Origin: Anaerolineae bacterium
Lineage (GTDB): Bacteria; Chloroflexota; Anaerolineae; Aggregatilineales; Phototrophicaceae
DNA: 64,000 nucleotides
Assembly (NCBI GenBank): GCA_022823945.1
Contig: JAJEBK010000050.1
Location: 32,726-96,725, forward strand
Direction: 5' to 3'
Positions within the stretch are counted from its first letter, which is position 1, and every line of letters starts with the position of its first letter. Shown here in pieces: positions 51,484-60,743 of this stretch. A program made the translations under genes and the position numbers. Under the pieces are notes generated by a model. It made no database searches. It was not told the origin of the DNA and saw nothing but the letters and a program-made list of their open reading frames with translations.

Positions 51484-54101
51484 CGCGCTCTCGCCTGCCT
51501 GGTCTTGCTCCGCTGCTGTGCCTGCTGCTGGCGTTGCTCTTTTATCATCAACTGGCTTTCAGCCGCATGATTTTCGCCCGCGGCGATGCCTTCAATTATT
51601 TCTATCCTTATTGGGATGCGCGCAATGCCGCCTTCCGCCAGGGTGAACTGCCCTTGTGGACGACCGACCTGTTCATGGGCGCGCCCTTGCTGGCCAATCC
51701 ACAGATCGGCACCTATTACCCACCCAACTGGCTGACCGCCCCCTTGCGCGCGCCGGCTGCCATGACGGTCAGCATCGTTCTGCACATTGCGCTGGCGGGC
51801 CTGGGCATGATGTTCCTGTATCGCACGGTGCAGAGCCGCTCGCCCCTGGCCGCCTTGACGTCCGGCGCTGTTTATGCCTTCGGGGGCGTGCTGGCTGCCC
51901 ATGTCGAGCAGATCAATCAACTGCAAGGCTTGGCCTGGATGCCCATTTTGTTCGCGCTGTATCACCGTCTGCTATCGCGCAACCAGCCCCTGCGCGGCCT
52001 ATTGCTGCTGGCGGCTGCCTGGGCGCTGCAGATCTTCAGTGGGCACACACAGACTGTCTTCATCAGCGGCATCGGCTTGCTGGTTTATGCTTTGACACAG
52101 GCAGGTCGCGGGAGCAGGGAGCTGCTGCAGGCGCTGCTGTGGCTGGCGGGCTCTTTTGCGCTGGCGCTGGCTTTGGCAAGCCCGCAACTGTTGCCCAGCC
52201 TCGAATTGATGGGCATGTCCAATCGCGGCGGCGGCTTCAGCTTGCAAGCGGCGACCGCTTTCTCCCTGCCGCCCAGCCTCTTGGGCAGGTCGCTGCTGCC
52301 CAGCTATGACGGGCAGCTTTTCGGCGAGTATGTAGCATATATCGGCGTTGTCGGCTTGGGACTGGCGCTGCTGGCGGCGCACAGGCGCTGCTGTTGGCTG
52401 CTGCTGGCGGGCATCGGCCTGGCACTGGCGCTGGGGCGGCACAATCCACTCTATCTGCTGCTGGGCGAGCTGCCGGGCTTCGACCTGTTTCGTGTGCCCG
52501 CGCGTTTTTTGGCGCTGTATAGCCTGGGCATGGCGCTGCTGGCTGGGCGCGGCATAGACATGCTGGGCAGCGCAAACTGCGGACGACGGCGCGTCGTGTC
52601 GGTCGGGGGCGGCGTGCTGCTGCTGATTCTGCTGGCGCGCTTCGTGCTGCAGCCATCGTCAGGCGACTTCTTTGGCGAGCCGGGCATCAGCCTGCGCGGG
52701 CTGGGATTGTGGCTGGGCGCGTGGCTGATGCTCCTGGCGCTGCTGCATTTTCGCCGCCGCTGGACACCGCTGCTTGCCTGTGTCCTGGTCATCGCCGAGC
52801 TGCTGCTGGCGGCGCAGAACCTGCCCGACAAAGACCTCGCCCCGCCCGATGTTTATCTGGGACAGCGCTTCACGATCAGCCAGCTGCAGGCGCTGCAGGC
52901 CGATGAAATTGCGCCAGGCCGGACAGTCGCCATCAGCCAGCTCTACTTTGATCCGGGCGATCTGGCTGGGCTGCGCGGGCGCTTTGATGCGCTGGGCATG
53001 GACGAATATGCGCAGAGTCATGCGCTGGACGCGGTAAAAAAGCAAGAAATGCTGATGCCCAATCAGGCGTTGACCTGGGGTATCAGCAGCCTTGACGGCT
53101 TCGGCGGTGGCATCACGCCCAGCAATGCCTATACACAATTTACTTCGCTGCTGCTGCCCGATGACGCGCTGCGGGCGGTGGATGGACGGCTGGGAGAGCG
53201 ACTGGCGTTGCCCGCCTGCCGTGGCGCTTGCCTGCCGGCGCTGCAGTGGCTGCAAATGACCGATACGCGCTACCTGATCACCGACAAGATTCACGATATC
53301 TGGCACGATGGCATCGCCTACGACACGACGCTGGCGCGCTATTGGCAGGGGGTGAAAGCGCTCGAATTGCCCGATTACACCGACCAGGCGCGCGTGCTGC
53401 ATACCGAGCCGCTGGCTGACGAAGCCGAACCGATCAGCCTGGCCGATGGCACACTGCTGACTATCAGCGATGCGGGTGGGTTGGGGGACATTCTGCGCCA
53501 GAATGCGGGCATTATCGCCATCAGCGCGGTCAACAGCCAGCACAGCAGCATCTTCAGCCAGCTGCAGCCACCCGGTTTTTCTCGCGTACTTTCCAGCGAT
53601 ATCGAGATTTATCAACTGCCGCCGGGGCAACGGGCAGCCCTGGCAACCGAGCCTGTTTATCTGCCCGATGACTGGCAAAGCCGCGAAGCTGCGCTGGACA
53701 AGCTGCGGGGCGGGGCGAACTACATCATCCATGGCGCGCCACAACTGCCAGCTGCCGACATGCAAGGCGCGCAGGTCGAAGTAACTGCCTACGAAGCCAC
53801 CCGCGTCACCCTGCGAGTCAATGCGCCGGCGCCCGCCTACCTGGTACTGGCTGATGCCTGGTATCCGGGCTGGGCGGCAGTGGTCAATGGCGAAGCAACG
53901 CCCATCTATCGCGCCAATATCATGTTTCGAGCTGTGGCTGTGCCCGCCGGCGAAAGCCAGGTCGCCTTCCAGTTTGAACCGCAGTTGTGGCGGGTCGCGC
54001 TTTGGCTTGGGCTCGCGATATGGGGTATAGTCGCTGGAATATGGCTGTGGCTGTGGCGCAATGCCCGCGGCCGCAACGCAATCATGCATGCACAAGGATG
54101 A
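51480..54101 (+). CDS. YfhO-family GT-C-like membrane protein
   Basis: 873 residues. The first helix is LAPLLCLLLALLFYHQL, followed by the exoplasmic loop FARGDAFNYFYPYWDARNA with acidic residues as in YfhO. LPLWTTDLFMGAPLLANPQ and FGGVLAAHVEQINQLQGLAWMP are strongly YfhO-like. Around ten helices, then a large extracytoplasmic C-terminal domain and a last helix near the end. YfhO proteins glycosylate lipoteichoic acid or other surface polymers using polyprenyl-linked sugars. Coupled to the genes before and after by ATGA overlaps. Confidence 0.87.
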   Translation: MTRSRLPGLAPLLCLLLALLFYHQLAFSRMIFARGDAFNYFYPYWDARNAAFRQGELPLWTTDLFMGAPLLANPQIGTYYPPNWLTAPLRAPAAMTVSIVLHIALAGLGMMFLYRTVQSRSPLAALTSGAVYAFGGVLAAHVEQINQLQGLAWMPILFALYHRLLSRNQPLRGLLLLAAAWALQIFSGHTQTVFISGIGLLVYALTQAGRGSRELLQALLWLAGSFALALALASPQLLPSLELMGMSNRGGGFSLQAATAFSLPPSLLGRSLLPSYDGQLFGEYVAYIGVVGLGLALLAAHRRCCWLLLAGIGLALALGRHNPLYLLLGELPGFDLFRVPARFLALYSLGMALLAGRGIDMLGSANCGRRRVVSVGGGVLLLILLARFVLQPSSGDFFGEPGISLRGLGLWLGAWLMLLALLHFRRRWTPLLACVLVIAELLLAAQNLPDKDLAPPDVYLGQRFTISQLQALQADEIAPGRTVAISQLYFDPGDLAGLRGRFDALGMDEYAQSHALDAVKKQEMLMPNQALTWGISSLDGFGGGITPSNAYTQFTSLLLPDDALRAVDGRLGERLALPACRGACLPALQWLQMTDTRYLITDKIHDIWHDGIAYDTTLARYWQGVKALELPDYTDQARVLHTEPLADEAEPISLADGTLLTISDAGGLGDILRQNAGIIAISAVNSQHSSIFSQLQPPGFSRVLSSDIEIYQLPPGQRAALATEPVYLPDDWQSREAALDKLRGGANYIIHGAPQLPAADMQGAQVEVTAYEATRVTLRVNAPAPAYLVLADAWYPGWAAVVNGEATPIYRANIMFRAVAVPAGESQVAFQFEPQLWRVALWLGLAIWGIVAGIWLWLWRNARGRNAIMHAQG

Positions 54102-54760
54102 AGACCATGGCGCTGGGCACTTATGTCGAGATTCTTCACTATGTAAACGACCTGTCAGCAGCAGGCGACTATTACCAACGGCTGGGCTTGGTCGCGCTGG
54201 GCGATGATGTCTATACCGATGGTCGCTATCATTTGCACTTGCTGGCTGGTCCTGCCGCGCCGACAAGCCTGCGCTATTATGGCTGTGCCAGCGCTGGCGC
54301 GATAACCAGCCCGGCCGGCATCAAAATCGAAATGTCCAGCGAGCCGCCGCCACGCAGCCTGCCACACGACAATGTCGCTCGTGCGCCCGATATCACGCGC
54401 CTGGGCAAGTTTGGCGAACTATCGGCGATGATCCCCGATCTCGAAGTCGAATGCGCCTTCTGGGAGGCGGCCGGCTATACAACGCTGGGCAAATACACCA
54501 CGCCCCAGCCCTGGGGCATCTGGTGCGACCAGCTCTTTTTGATCGGCTTGCATCAAGACGAAAGCGATGACGGATTCGCCATTTGCCACTTCGCGCCCGA
54601 CATGAAAGAAGTCAACGCCCAGTTGCTGGAAGAGGGCTTCGACTTGCAGCCATTTGAAAGCGGTCTGCCGCCCGACGACCTCAGCTACCGAAAGCTGCTC
54701 ACACCTTATGGACAGCTCTTCTACCTGTTCACGGGCGATATATCGGAAGCGAAGCCCTAG
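54098..54760 (+). CDS. VOC (glyoxalase/bleomycin-resistance fold) protein
   Basis: 220 residues. Two beta-alpha-beta-beta-beta modules: VEILHYVNDLSAAGDYYQRLGL and LSAMIPDLEVECAFWEAAGY start the halves, as in two-domain VOC proteins. No clear metal-ligand set, so function is open (isomerase, dioxygenase or binding protein). The ATGA overlap with the YfhO-like gene makes it the fourth gene of the operon; the convergent methyltransferase overlaps its end by four bases. Confidence 0.78.
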   Translation: MKTMALGTYVEILHYVNDLSAAGDYYQRLGLVALGDDVYTDGRYHLHLLAGPAAPTSLRYYGCASAGAITSPAGIKIEMSSEPPPRSLPHDNVARAPDITRLGKFGELSAMIPDLEVECAFWEAAGYTTLGKYTTPQPWGIWCDQLFLIGLHQDESDDGFAICHFAPDMKEVNAQLLEEGFDLQPFESGLPPDDLSYRKLLTPYGQLFYLFTGDISEAKP

Positions 54761-55533
54761 CGGATGGGTTTGCGCGCCATGACCAGCAGGCAGACGCCCC
54801 AGCCCACCGGCAAGAAGCTGCCGCGAGTCAATACTTGCAGCGCTGCTGGCAAGCCAAAAATCGCGAGTTGCAGCGACTTGGGCAGCAGCGGCACATAAGG
54901 CACATCCCACCAGCCATCGGCAAACTGGCGTTCAATGACGAAGCCATTTTCCCGACAGATGCCCAGCCACTCGCGCGGCGGCTTCAGGTTGATGTGGGTC
55001 GGGTCTTCGCCAATCACATCGCGGGTCGGGTCTTTGCGGCGGCGCAATCCATATTCCGGGTTGGGCGTCAGGAAGAAGAAAATGCCGCCCGGACGCAAGA
55101 TGCGATAAGTGTCGCGGATGAAATCGGCGGGGCGCTCCAGATGCTCCACCAAGCCCAAACCGACCACAGCGCTGAATTCATCATCGGCGAAGCGCCCTTG
55201 TTCGTCGCCACTGGCCACAAAGACATCCGCCCGCGGAGCAATCAACCGCGTCTGCTCGACAGCGTAATCCATGACATCGTAGCCAGTGCAGCGGAAGTCG
55301 TCTTGAAGCAATTCCAGCAAATGTCCCATGCCACAGCCGGCATCCAGCAGGCTTCTGTCGGCGCCGGGCGGGGCATATCGCCGCAACAAAGCCGCATAAT
55401 AACGCCGCGAAAACCAATAGGTGCTGAAGCGCCGAAAAGGATTGCCCGCATAATTCTTGGTGCGGAAGAAATCTTCGTTATACAAGTGCAGGGGCGCGCG
55501 CGGCGTCTCGGCGGGGCTGCCTGGCTCGTCCAA
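54757..55533 (-). CDS. Class I SAM-dependent methyltransferase
   Basis: 258 residues. Motif I LLDAGCGMGHLLELL, motif post-I GYDVMDYAV, motif II VVGLGLVEHLERPADFI and motif III LRPGGIFFFLTPNP fit Methyltransf_11/UbiG-like enzymes of glycan or lipid modification clusters. A hydrophobic segment near the C-terminus (LQLAIFGLPAALQVL) may touch the membrane. TTG start with AGGAG seven bases upstream. Substrate unknown. Confidence 0.87.
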   Translation of the reverse strand: MDEPGSPAETPRAPLHLYNEDFFRTKNYAGNPFRRFSTYWFSRRYYAALLRRYAPPGADRSLLDAGCGMGHLLELLQDDFRCTGYDVMDYAVEQTRLIAPRADVFVASGDEQGRFADDEFSAVVGLGLVEHLERPADFIRDTYRILRPGGIFFFLTPNPEYGLRRRKDPTRDVIGEDPTHINLKPPREWLGICRENGFVIERQFADGWWDVPYVPLLPKSLQLAIFGLPAALQVLTRGSFLPVGWGVCLLVMARKPIR

Positions 55534-55662
55534 AAAATTGCTCCTAAATCTGTTCTGTGTTGGGCACCAGTATCGCAGTCGACGCGCGGGGCGGCAAGTC
55601 CGCGTTTCTGCCCGGCGGTGCGCCTGTTATACTGCGCGAACATGCCAGCCAGAGGCAACACT

Positions 55663-56643
55663 ATGGACGCCGGAATCACGCGCATCAGCGCCGATATCGT
55701 GCAGGTGCAAATCCCCCTGCCCTATGCGCTCAACCTGGTCAATTGTTATCTGCTATGCGGGGAAAACGGCTGGACACTGCTGGATACGGGTTTGAACACG
55801 CCGGCCGGTCGCAACCAGTGGCAAAAAGCCATGCAAGCGCTGGACATCCGCCCCCACGATATCGAGAAAATCGTGTTGACACACATGCACCCCGACCATT
55901 TCGGGCTGGCCGGCTGGTGGCAGCGACAGACAGAACAATCTCTGCCGGTCTATCTGCCAGCAGGCGAACGAGCGCAGGCGCAGGTCTTTTACGACCGCGA
56001 AAATACGCCTCGTTATCACCAGTGGATGCTCAATTGCGGGATGCAGCATGAGACCGTGCAGCATATCGAAGCCGCCTTGGCCAGCACGCGCGATTTGACT
56101 CAGCCGCATCCCGTCTCCGAGCAATACCTGCGCGCCGATACCATTGTCCGCCTGGGGCAGCGCAACTTCCGCGCCATACACGCGCCCGGGCACAGCGATG
56201 GCCAACTCATCTTTTACGACGAAGCCGACCGACTGTTGCTCAGCGGCGACCATGTGTTGATGCGCATCACACCCAATATCGGCAGCTGGCCGCACACCCT
56301 GCCAGACCCGCTGGGACGATACTTGCGTTCGTTGCGCAAATTGGCGGCGCTGGATGTACGGCTGGCGCTGCCCGGGCACAAAGCGCTGATTCACGACTGG
56401 CGCGGACGCATCAACGAGCTGCTGGCACACCATGACGGTCGGCTGCAGGATACGCGGGCGGCTCTGGCAGCTGGCGCGGAAACAGTCTATGAAGTGTCGG
56501 CGCATCTTTTCAAGCTCGATCGTCTGACTCCGCATGAATGGCGTTTTGCCATGGCCGAGTCGCTGGCGCATCTGCATTGTCTGCGCACCCGCGAGCGAGC
56601 CGCCTGTGATTGCCGTGGGCTGATGCGCTGGCGCGCGCTATGA
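55663..56643 (+). CDS. MBL-fold metallo-hydrolase
   Basis: 326 residues. THMHPDHFGLAG (HxHxDH), the bridging His in APGHSDGQ, Asp in LSGDHVL and His in LPGHKAL give the complete dizinc site of the glyoxalase-II/flavin-hydrolase-like MBL branch. Extra C-terminal helical domain of 80 residues. ATG 55663 has AGAGG seven bases upstream; ATG 55642 is possible. The 800-base open frame upstream is antisense to the methyltransferase and not coding. TATACT at 55628 may be its -10. Confidence 0.9.
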   Translation: MDAGITRISADIVQVQIPLPYALNLVNCYLLCGENGWTLLDTGLNTPAGRNQWQKAMQALDIRPHDIEKIVLTHMHPDHFGLAGWWQRQTEQSLPVYLPAGERAQAQVFYDRENTPRYHQWMLNCGMQHETVQHIEAALASTRDLTQPHPVSEQYLRADTIVRLGQRNFRAIHAPGHSDGQLIFYDEADRLLLSGDHVLMRITPNIGSWPHTLPDPLGRYLRSLRKLAALDVRLALPGHKALIHDWRGRINELLAHHDGRLQDTRAALAAGAETVYEVSAHLFKLDRLTPHEWRFAMAESLAHLHCLRTRERAACDCRGLMRWRAL

Positions 56644-56650
56644 TGCCCGG

Positions 56651-58174
56651 TCAAAATGGCATGATTTTCTCATCTCTGGCGTCGATGTGGCTGCTGCCGA
56701 TCATGAAGTAGCGCGTCATATCAGCCGGTTCCAACATCCAGCGCAGCCTGTGTATTGCCCCGCCCGCGCCGACCTCGTGCGCCTCAGCCACGATAAAGTA
56801 ATCATGCGCGCTGTGCCCGGTATGCGATTCGCTCACCCGCACACGGTCGAACAGCGACAAGCCCAGCGCCGCGGCGGGATGTTGATGGGCATCCAATTGC
56901 AGTTCGCGGATGACGCCACGCGGCTGTCGGCGCTGCGCCACTTCATAGTCGGCAAAAGCCCGCGCTGTATTGACATGAGAAAGCGCCGGCAAGTTGCGCC
57001 GTTGCGCACGAAGACCATGGATGTGCATGCTGGCGGTATCTTCTGCGCTGACTTCCAGCGGCGCGCCACGATACAGAGGCTGGCCATAGACATTCAGCAG
57101 GCTCAGCCAGACCGGCCGCCGATTGTAATTGCATACGCGCACTTGCAGCGAGGTCGCGCCCAGCTGCTCCACTTTCACCGCGATATTCTGTGTGATCACG
57201 CTGCTTTCGGGGGATGATCCCAGCTGGAAACGCGTCGCCAGCCGCTCAAATGCCAGCAAACCCAAAGGCTGTTCGCGTTCATCGAGCAGACGCAGGGTTA
57301 GCTTGGTTTCGCTGCGGGGCGGGAAGCGCTGCGCCATCGGCAGCTCCCACAGCAGACTGCCCGCCTTTCCCACCATTCGCGGTGTAACTTGCAAGGTCAG
57401 CCGATTCAGTTGGTCATCGCCATACACATACGCGCAGCCGGCCATGTCATCGCTGAAATGCGCTCCGAGCGCCTTGCGCAACAGGCTGTAGCGCCGATTC
57501 AAGAAGACCGCCTTGCCAGCGCGGCTGATATAAAATCGGCCTCGCTCGCTTGCCGCCAGTTCGCCAATGGCAGCGCGGCTGCTGGTCGAATCGTCCCACC
57601 AATCGCCCACATAGGCGAAGCGCGTCGTCCCCGCCGCCAGCTGTTGAGCCACATTTTGGGCCGGAAAGATGCGCTCGCTGTCGATCATATTGCTGCCCGT
57701 CCGGTCGATAAACAGGTAGCCAGCCAGCGCCGGCCGCCGCAAAATCGCTTTGTCCAGCAACTGCCCAATCACCTGATCGGCCGTGACCTCGACCTGCGGA
57801 GGCAGCGAGGCCGGGCTCTGCGCCAGCCAGACCTGAATATCGCGCAGATGCAAAAGCGCCTGTCTGCGTCCCAGTTCGCCAGCATCTGACTCGATATGGC
57901 TGATGAAGCCGGTGAAATGACTGCGCGCCAGGCCACGGTGCCAGCTCTGAATGCGCACGCGACCGCCAATCGGCAAAGAGTTGCGCTCGGGAGAATAGGC
58001 GCCAGCATGATTACGCAGCGTGATGAGGGCGTCGCCATAATCCGCCATGCTGTCATAGGGAGCGCGCATGCCCAGCCGCCAGCGCAAAGCAATCACATCG
58101 GCGCTGATGTCTTCGCCAGCCGCAAAGTCGCCCGTGTGGTCGCGGTCGATTGCCACGCGATACTCGATCGTCAT
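56651..58174 (-). CDS. Phage-tail-like protein (baseplate/tail hub type)
   Basis: 507 residues, no signal peptide. The N-terminal region (FTGFISHIESD and VTADQVIGQLLDKA) and alternating beta-rich blocks resemble phage baseplate-hub or tail-tip proteins. The assignment rests on fold-like patterns and on the upstream gene, to which it is coupled by ATGA. No lysozyme or peptidase motif is visible. Could be a domesticated contractile or siphophage-like tail part. Low to moderate certainty. Confidence 0.45.
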   Translation of the reverse strand: MTIEYRVAIDRDHTGDFAAGEDISADVIALRWRLGMRAPYDSMADYGDALITLRNHAGAYSPERNSLPIGGRVRIQSWHRGLARSHFTGFISHIESDAGELGRRQALLHLRDIQVWLAQSPASLPPQVEVTADQVIGQLLDKAILRRPALAGYLFIDRTGSNMIDSERIFPAQNVAQQLAAGTTRFAYVGDWWDDSTSSRAAIGELAASERGRFYISRAGKAVFLNRRYSLLRKALGAHFSDDMAGCAYVYGDDQLNRLTLQVTPRMVGKAGSLLWELPMAQRFPPRSETKLTLRLLDEREQPLGLLAFERLATRFQLGSSPESSVITQNIAVKVEQLGATSLQVRVCNYNRRPVWLSLLNVYGQPLYRGAPLEVSAEDTASMHIHGLRAQRRNLPALSHVNTARAFADYEVAQRRQPRGVIRELQLDAHQHPAAALGLSLFDRVRVSESHTGHSAHDYFIVAEAHEVGAGGAIHRLRWMLEPADMTRYFMIGSSHIDARDEKIMPF

Positions 58175-58635
58175 GCGCCCGCCTCCAATGTCCAGCGGTG
58201 TCGAAAAGCGCAGCCATAAAATTCGCGCTCGCCATAGGGGAAGATACCCGGCTCGACCGACACATCGGCGGGCAGTCGCAATGCGCCGCCCAATGTGCTG
58301 TCAAGCGCCAGCGCGCCCATGTAGCTGTCGATGAGCGAGACCAGTTGCGGCAAATGACTGCGAACGCCCAGCCCGCTTTCTCGTGGCGCAAGTGGCAGAA
58401 GATGCGTCACGGTGTAGCTTGCCTGCTTGATGCCGCCACTAAATGCCGATGTGCCCAGGCTGTCACGCCACTCGCGGAAGAACCGTTTCTCGTGCAGGTC
58501 TATCGGCAAGACCAGCAGCGCCGGCAATTGCGGTGGCTGCAGATGATCGGGCAGGGCGTCCAGGTCGTAATTGTTGCGCACGCCAGCCACCTGCATTGCC
58601 GCCAATTGTGACAAGGCAGCGCGAAATGTTGCCAT
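58171..58635 (-). CDS. Phage neck/tail-terminator-like small protein
   Basis: 154 residues. FRAALSQLAAMQVAGVRNNY, LPALLVLPIDL and EREFYGCAFRHRWTLEA follow the layout of phage tail-completion/terminator proteins (helix, then a mixed sheet). AAAGGAG lies seven bases before ATG 58635. It is translationally coupled to the tail-like gene behind it. The family call is inference from size, pattern and neighbours. Confidence 0.45.
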   Translation of the reverse strand: MATFRAALSQLAAMQVAGVRNNYDLDALPDHLQPPQLPALLVLPIDLHEKRFFREWRDSLGTSAFSGGIKQASYTVTHLLPLAPRESGLGVRSHLPQLVSLIDSYMGALALDSTLGGALRLPADVSVEPGIFPYGEREFYGCAFRHRWTLEAGA

Positions 58636-58667
58636 GTGCCAGCTCCTTTCGTTGCTTCTGTTGTGTA

Positions 58668-58853
58668 ACCCCTCCCCCAGCCCCTCCCCGTCAGGACAGG
58701 GAGGGTAGCCAATGCTTGCTTCTCCCTGACTTGTCGGGGGGACCGAGGGGGTCTCGCAGCCCCTCCCCGTCAGGACGGAGAGGGGAGTCTAAGCGGGCGA
58801 GTCAGCGCCTCGCCCCTACGCGCGGCTGTTCGGGGTACCGAGGAGGGTGCAAA
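58668..58853. repeat. Cluster of GC-rich hairpin repeats plus GTAGGGGCGA half element
   Basis: In order: tip GTCAGGAC with CCCCTCCCC/GGGAGGG arms (58668-58710); tip GACTTGTC with GGGGGGACCGAGGGGG (58721-58753); tip GTCAGGAC again (58758-58789); GGGCGA ... TCGCCCCTAC (58793-58820); GGGGTACCGAGGAGGG (58831-58846). They fill the space between the tail-terminator-like and TipAS genes. Confidence 0.75.
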
Positions 58854-58878
58854 TGATAGGTGGCCGAGTGGAGTGGTT

Positions 58879-59349
58879 CTATTGACTCAGGCGCTGCGCG
58901 CGCTGCTCGTCTTCGGCCAGCATGCGTTCCAGCTCGGCTGTTTCCAGATCATCGACATACTCGTCGATGACGCGCTCCAGCCAGGCCGGCAGGTCGGCGT
59001 GCAAGCGCTGAAAGTTGGCGATGAATTCCGGATGCGAGTTGTACAGCTGCCCCAGGCCCCGCAGCACATCCAGGCTCGGCTCATAGAAATTCCGCAGGTG
59101 CGCCTGCCAGCGATCCAGCAGCGCGATCACCTCGCTGTGCCCGGCTTGATGCCCCTGCTGCATGACATCGGCAAGCTCGCTGTAGATAGCCTCGCCCTCG
59201 GCGATGATTTCGGCTTGCCGCGCCTGGCTGTAGCTGCCCCAGCGCGCGACCGACTCGTTGACGACGCCGGGTCCATACTGCAGCCGAGCTTCGCGTTCAT
59301 AGTGCTTTTGTTGTTGGGGGCTGTGCCGTTTCAGGCGCTGCTTTTTCAT
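58879..59349 (-). CDS. Stand-alone TipAS-domain protein
   Basis: 156 residues. YEREARLQYGPGVVNESVARWGSYS, GHQAGHSEVIALLDRWQAHLRNFYEPS and LGQLYNSHPEFIANFQRLH match the TipAS antibiotic-recognition fold, the C-terminal half of MerR regulators such as TipA that binds thiopeptides. The MerR DNA-binding half is absent. It follows an MFS exporter gene by 22 bases, suggesting a drug-binding protein of an efflux unit. ATG 59349 has GAGG eight bases upstream. Confidence 0.82.
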   Translation of the reverse strand: MKKQRLKRHSPQQQKHYEREARLQYGPGVVNESVARWGSYSQARQAEIIAEGEAIYSELADVMQQGHQAGHSEVIALLDRWQAHLRNFYEPSLDVLRGLGQLYNSHPEFIANFQRLHADLPAWLERVIDEYVDDLETAELERMLAEDEQRAQRLSQ

Positions 59350-59371
59350 GGTGAGATCCTCGCCTTTCACG

Positions 59372-60667
59372 CTAGCTCTTCAGACTTTTGCGCAGGTCAT
59401 CCGCATTGTTATACCGGCGAATGGACGGATAGCGCCAAGCCACCCAGCCGGTCAGAAGCACAGTCGCCAACCCGCCGCTGAAGATGGCGAAAGGCGCGCC
59501 AAAGAGCGATGCCACCAAACCCGCCTCCAGCTCGCCCAGTTGCGGCCCGCCCATGAAGAACATCATGTTGACCGAAACCATACGTCCGCGCAGCTCGTCC
59601 GGCGTCATCAGTTGGCGGATCGTGCCACGGATCACCATCGACACCGTGTCGCCGGCGCCCGTCATCGCAAACATCACATAAGACAGCGCGAAACTGACCG
59701 AAATGCCAAATATGGCTGTCGCCAGTCCATAAACCGCCACGCTCAGCAGCAGCAGCAGCCCCTGGCGCTTCAGTTCGCTGCGCAACGACAAGATCAGCCC
59801 GACCAGCAGCGCGCCGACCGGTTGCGCCGTCGCCAACACGCCATAACCCAGCGCCCCAACGCCCAGGATGTCGCCCGCCACGATAGGCAGCATCGTGCGC
59901 GCCGACGAGAATAGCGTGGCGAAGAAGTCTAGCAGCATCGTGCCCATGATGATGCGCGTGCCAATGGTGAAGCGGATGCCATCGACCAGCGCCCCCCAAC
60001 CGATATTCGCGCTCGTTTTCAGCTTGCCGCGATGGCGAATCAAGACGATCGCCACGATGGCCGCCACGAAGGTCGCCGTGTTGATGCCATACACGACGCC
60101 GATATTGATCTGCGCGACCAAAATGCCCGCCAGCGCCGGACCACAAATGGTGGCGATCTGGAAGATGAGCGTATTCAGGCTGATGGCGTTGGCCAGATGT
60201 CGCGGTTTAACCAGATTGGCCACGATGGATTGTCGCGCCGGACTATCCAACGCTGTGGCTGCCGCGCCCAATGCTGTCAGCACATAGATGCTGTTCACAT
60301 TGATTTGCCCGCTCAGCGTGAGCGCCGTCAGCACGCCCGCCACCACCGCCGAGATCACGCGCGTCCACAGCATAACCTGCCGCCGGTCCAGCGCATCGGC
60401 CAGCATCCCGCCCACCAGCGCGAAAAGCACAATCGGCAGCACGCGCACCAAACCCAACATGCCCAGCCCAAAAGCCTCTGCGCCCAGCTCGATCTGCCGG
60501 CCCAAAATGGCAACATGGAATACCTGCCCGCGCAACAACTCAAAAATATGCCAGTTGATGGCAAAAAGCTGCATCTGCGAGCCGGTGGTTGAAATCATTT
60601 CGCCCAGCCACAGATACCGGAAATCGCGGTAGCGCAGGGCGACCAATCGCGGTCTGGGACGGGGCAT
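59372..60667 (-). CDS. MFS_3/EntS-like exporter
   Basis: 431 residues, about 12 helices. FRYLWLGEMISTTGSQMQLFAINW and ADALDRRQVMLWTRVISA are typical of the EntS/macrolide-efflux group; ARQSIVANLVKPRHLANAISLN is the central family motif. Likely exports a drug or siderophore-like compound. In an operon with the TipAS-domain gene. Confidence 0.9.
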   Translation of the reverse strand: MPRPRPRLVALRYRDFRYLWLGEMISTTGSQMQLFAINWHIFELLRGQVFHVAILGRQIELGAEAFGLGMLGLVRVLPIVLFALVGGMLADALDRRQVMLWTRVISAVVAGVLTALTLSGQINVNSIYVLTALGAAATALDSPARQSIVANLVKPRHLANAISLNTLIFQIATICGPALAGILVAQINIGVVYGINTATFVAAIVAIVLIRHRGKLKTSANIGWGALVDGIRFTIGTRIIMGTMLLDFFATLFSSARTMLPIVAGDILGVGALGYGVLATAQPVGALLVGLILSLRSELKRQGLLLLLSVAVYGLATAIFGISVSFALSYVMFAMTGAGDTVSMVIRGTIRQLMTPDELRGRMVSVNMMFFMGGPQLGELEAGLVASLFGAPFAIFSGGLATVLLTGWVAWRYPSIRRYNNADDLRKSLKS

Positions 60668-60743
60668 GGTTGTGCACTCGTGGCCGGCAGGTTAGACGCG
60701 AAGCCTAGCGCATGCCCGCCCAGCTAGCCAGATTCAGTTGCGC

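Noticed and set aside
54835..55641. Upstream extension of the MBL hydrolase frame
   Set aside because: Antisense to the methyltransferase; MBL homology starts after ATG 55663, which has its own ribosome site.
16095..58853. Hairpin repeats as a CRISPR array or as ordinary terminators
   Set aside because: No regular spacing or spacers, and most copies lack a T tract.
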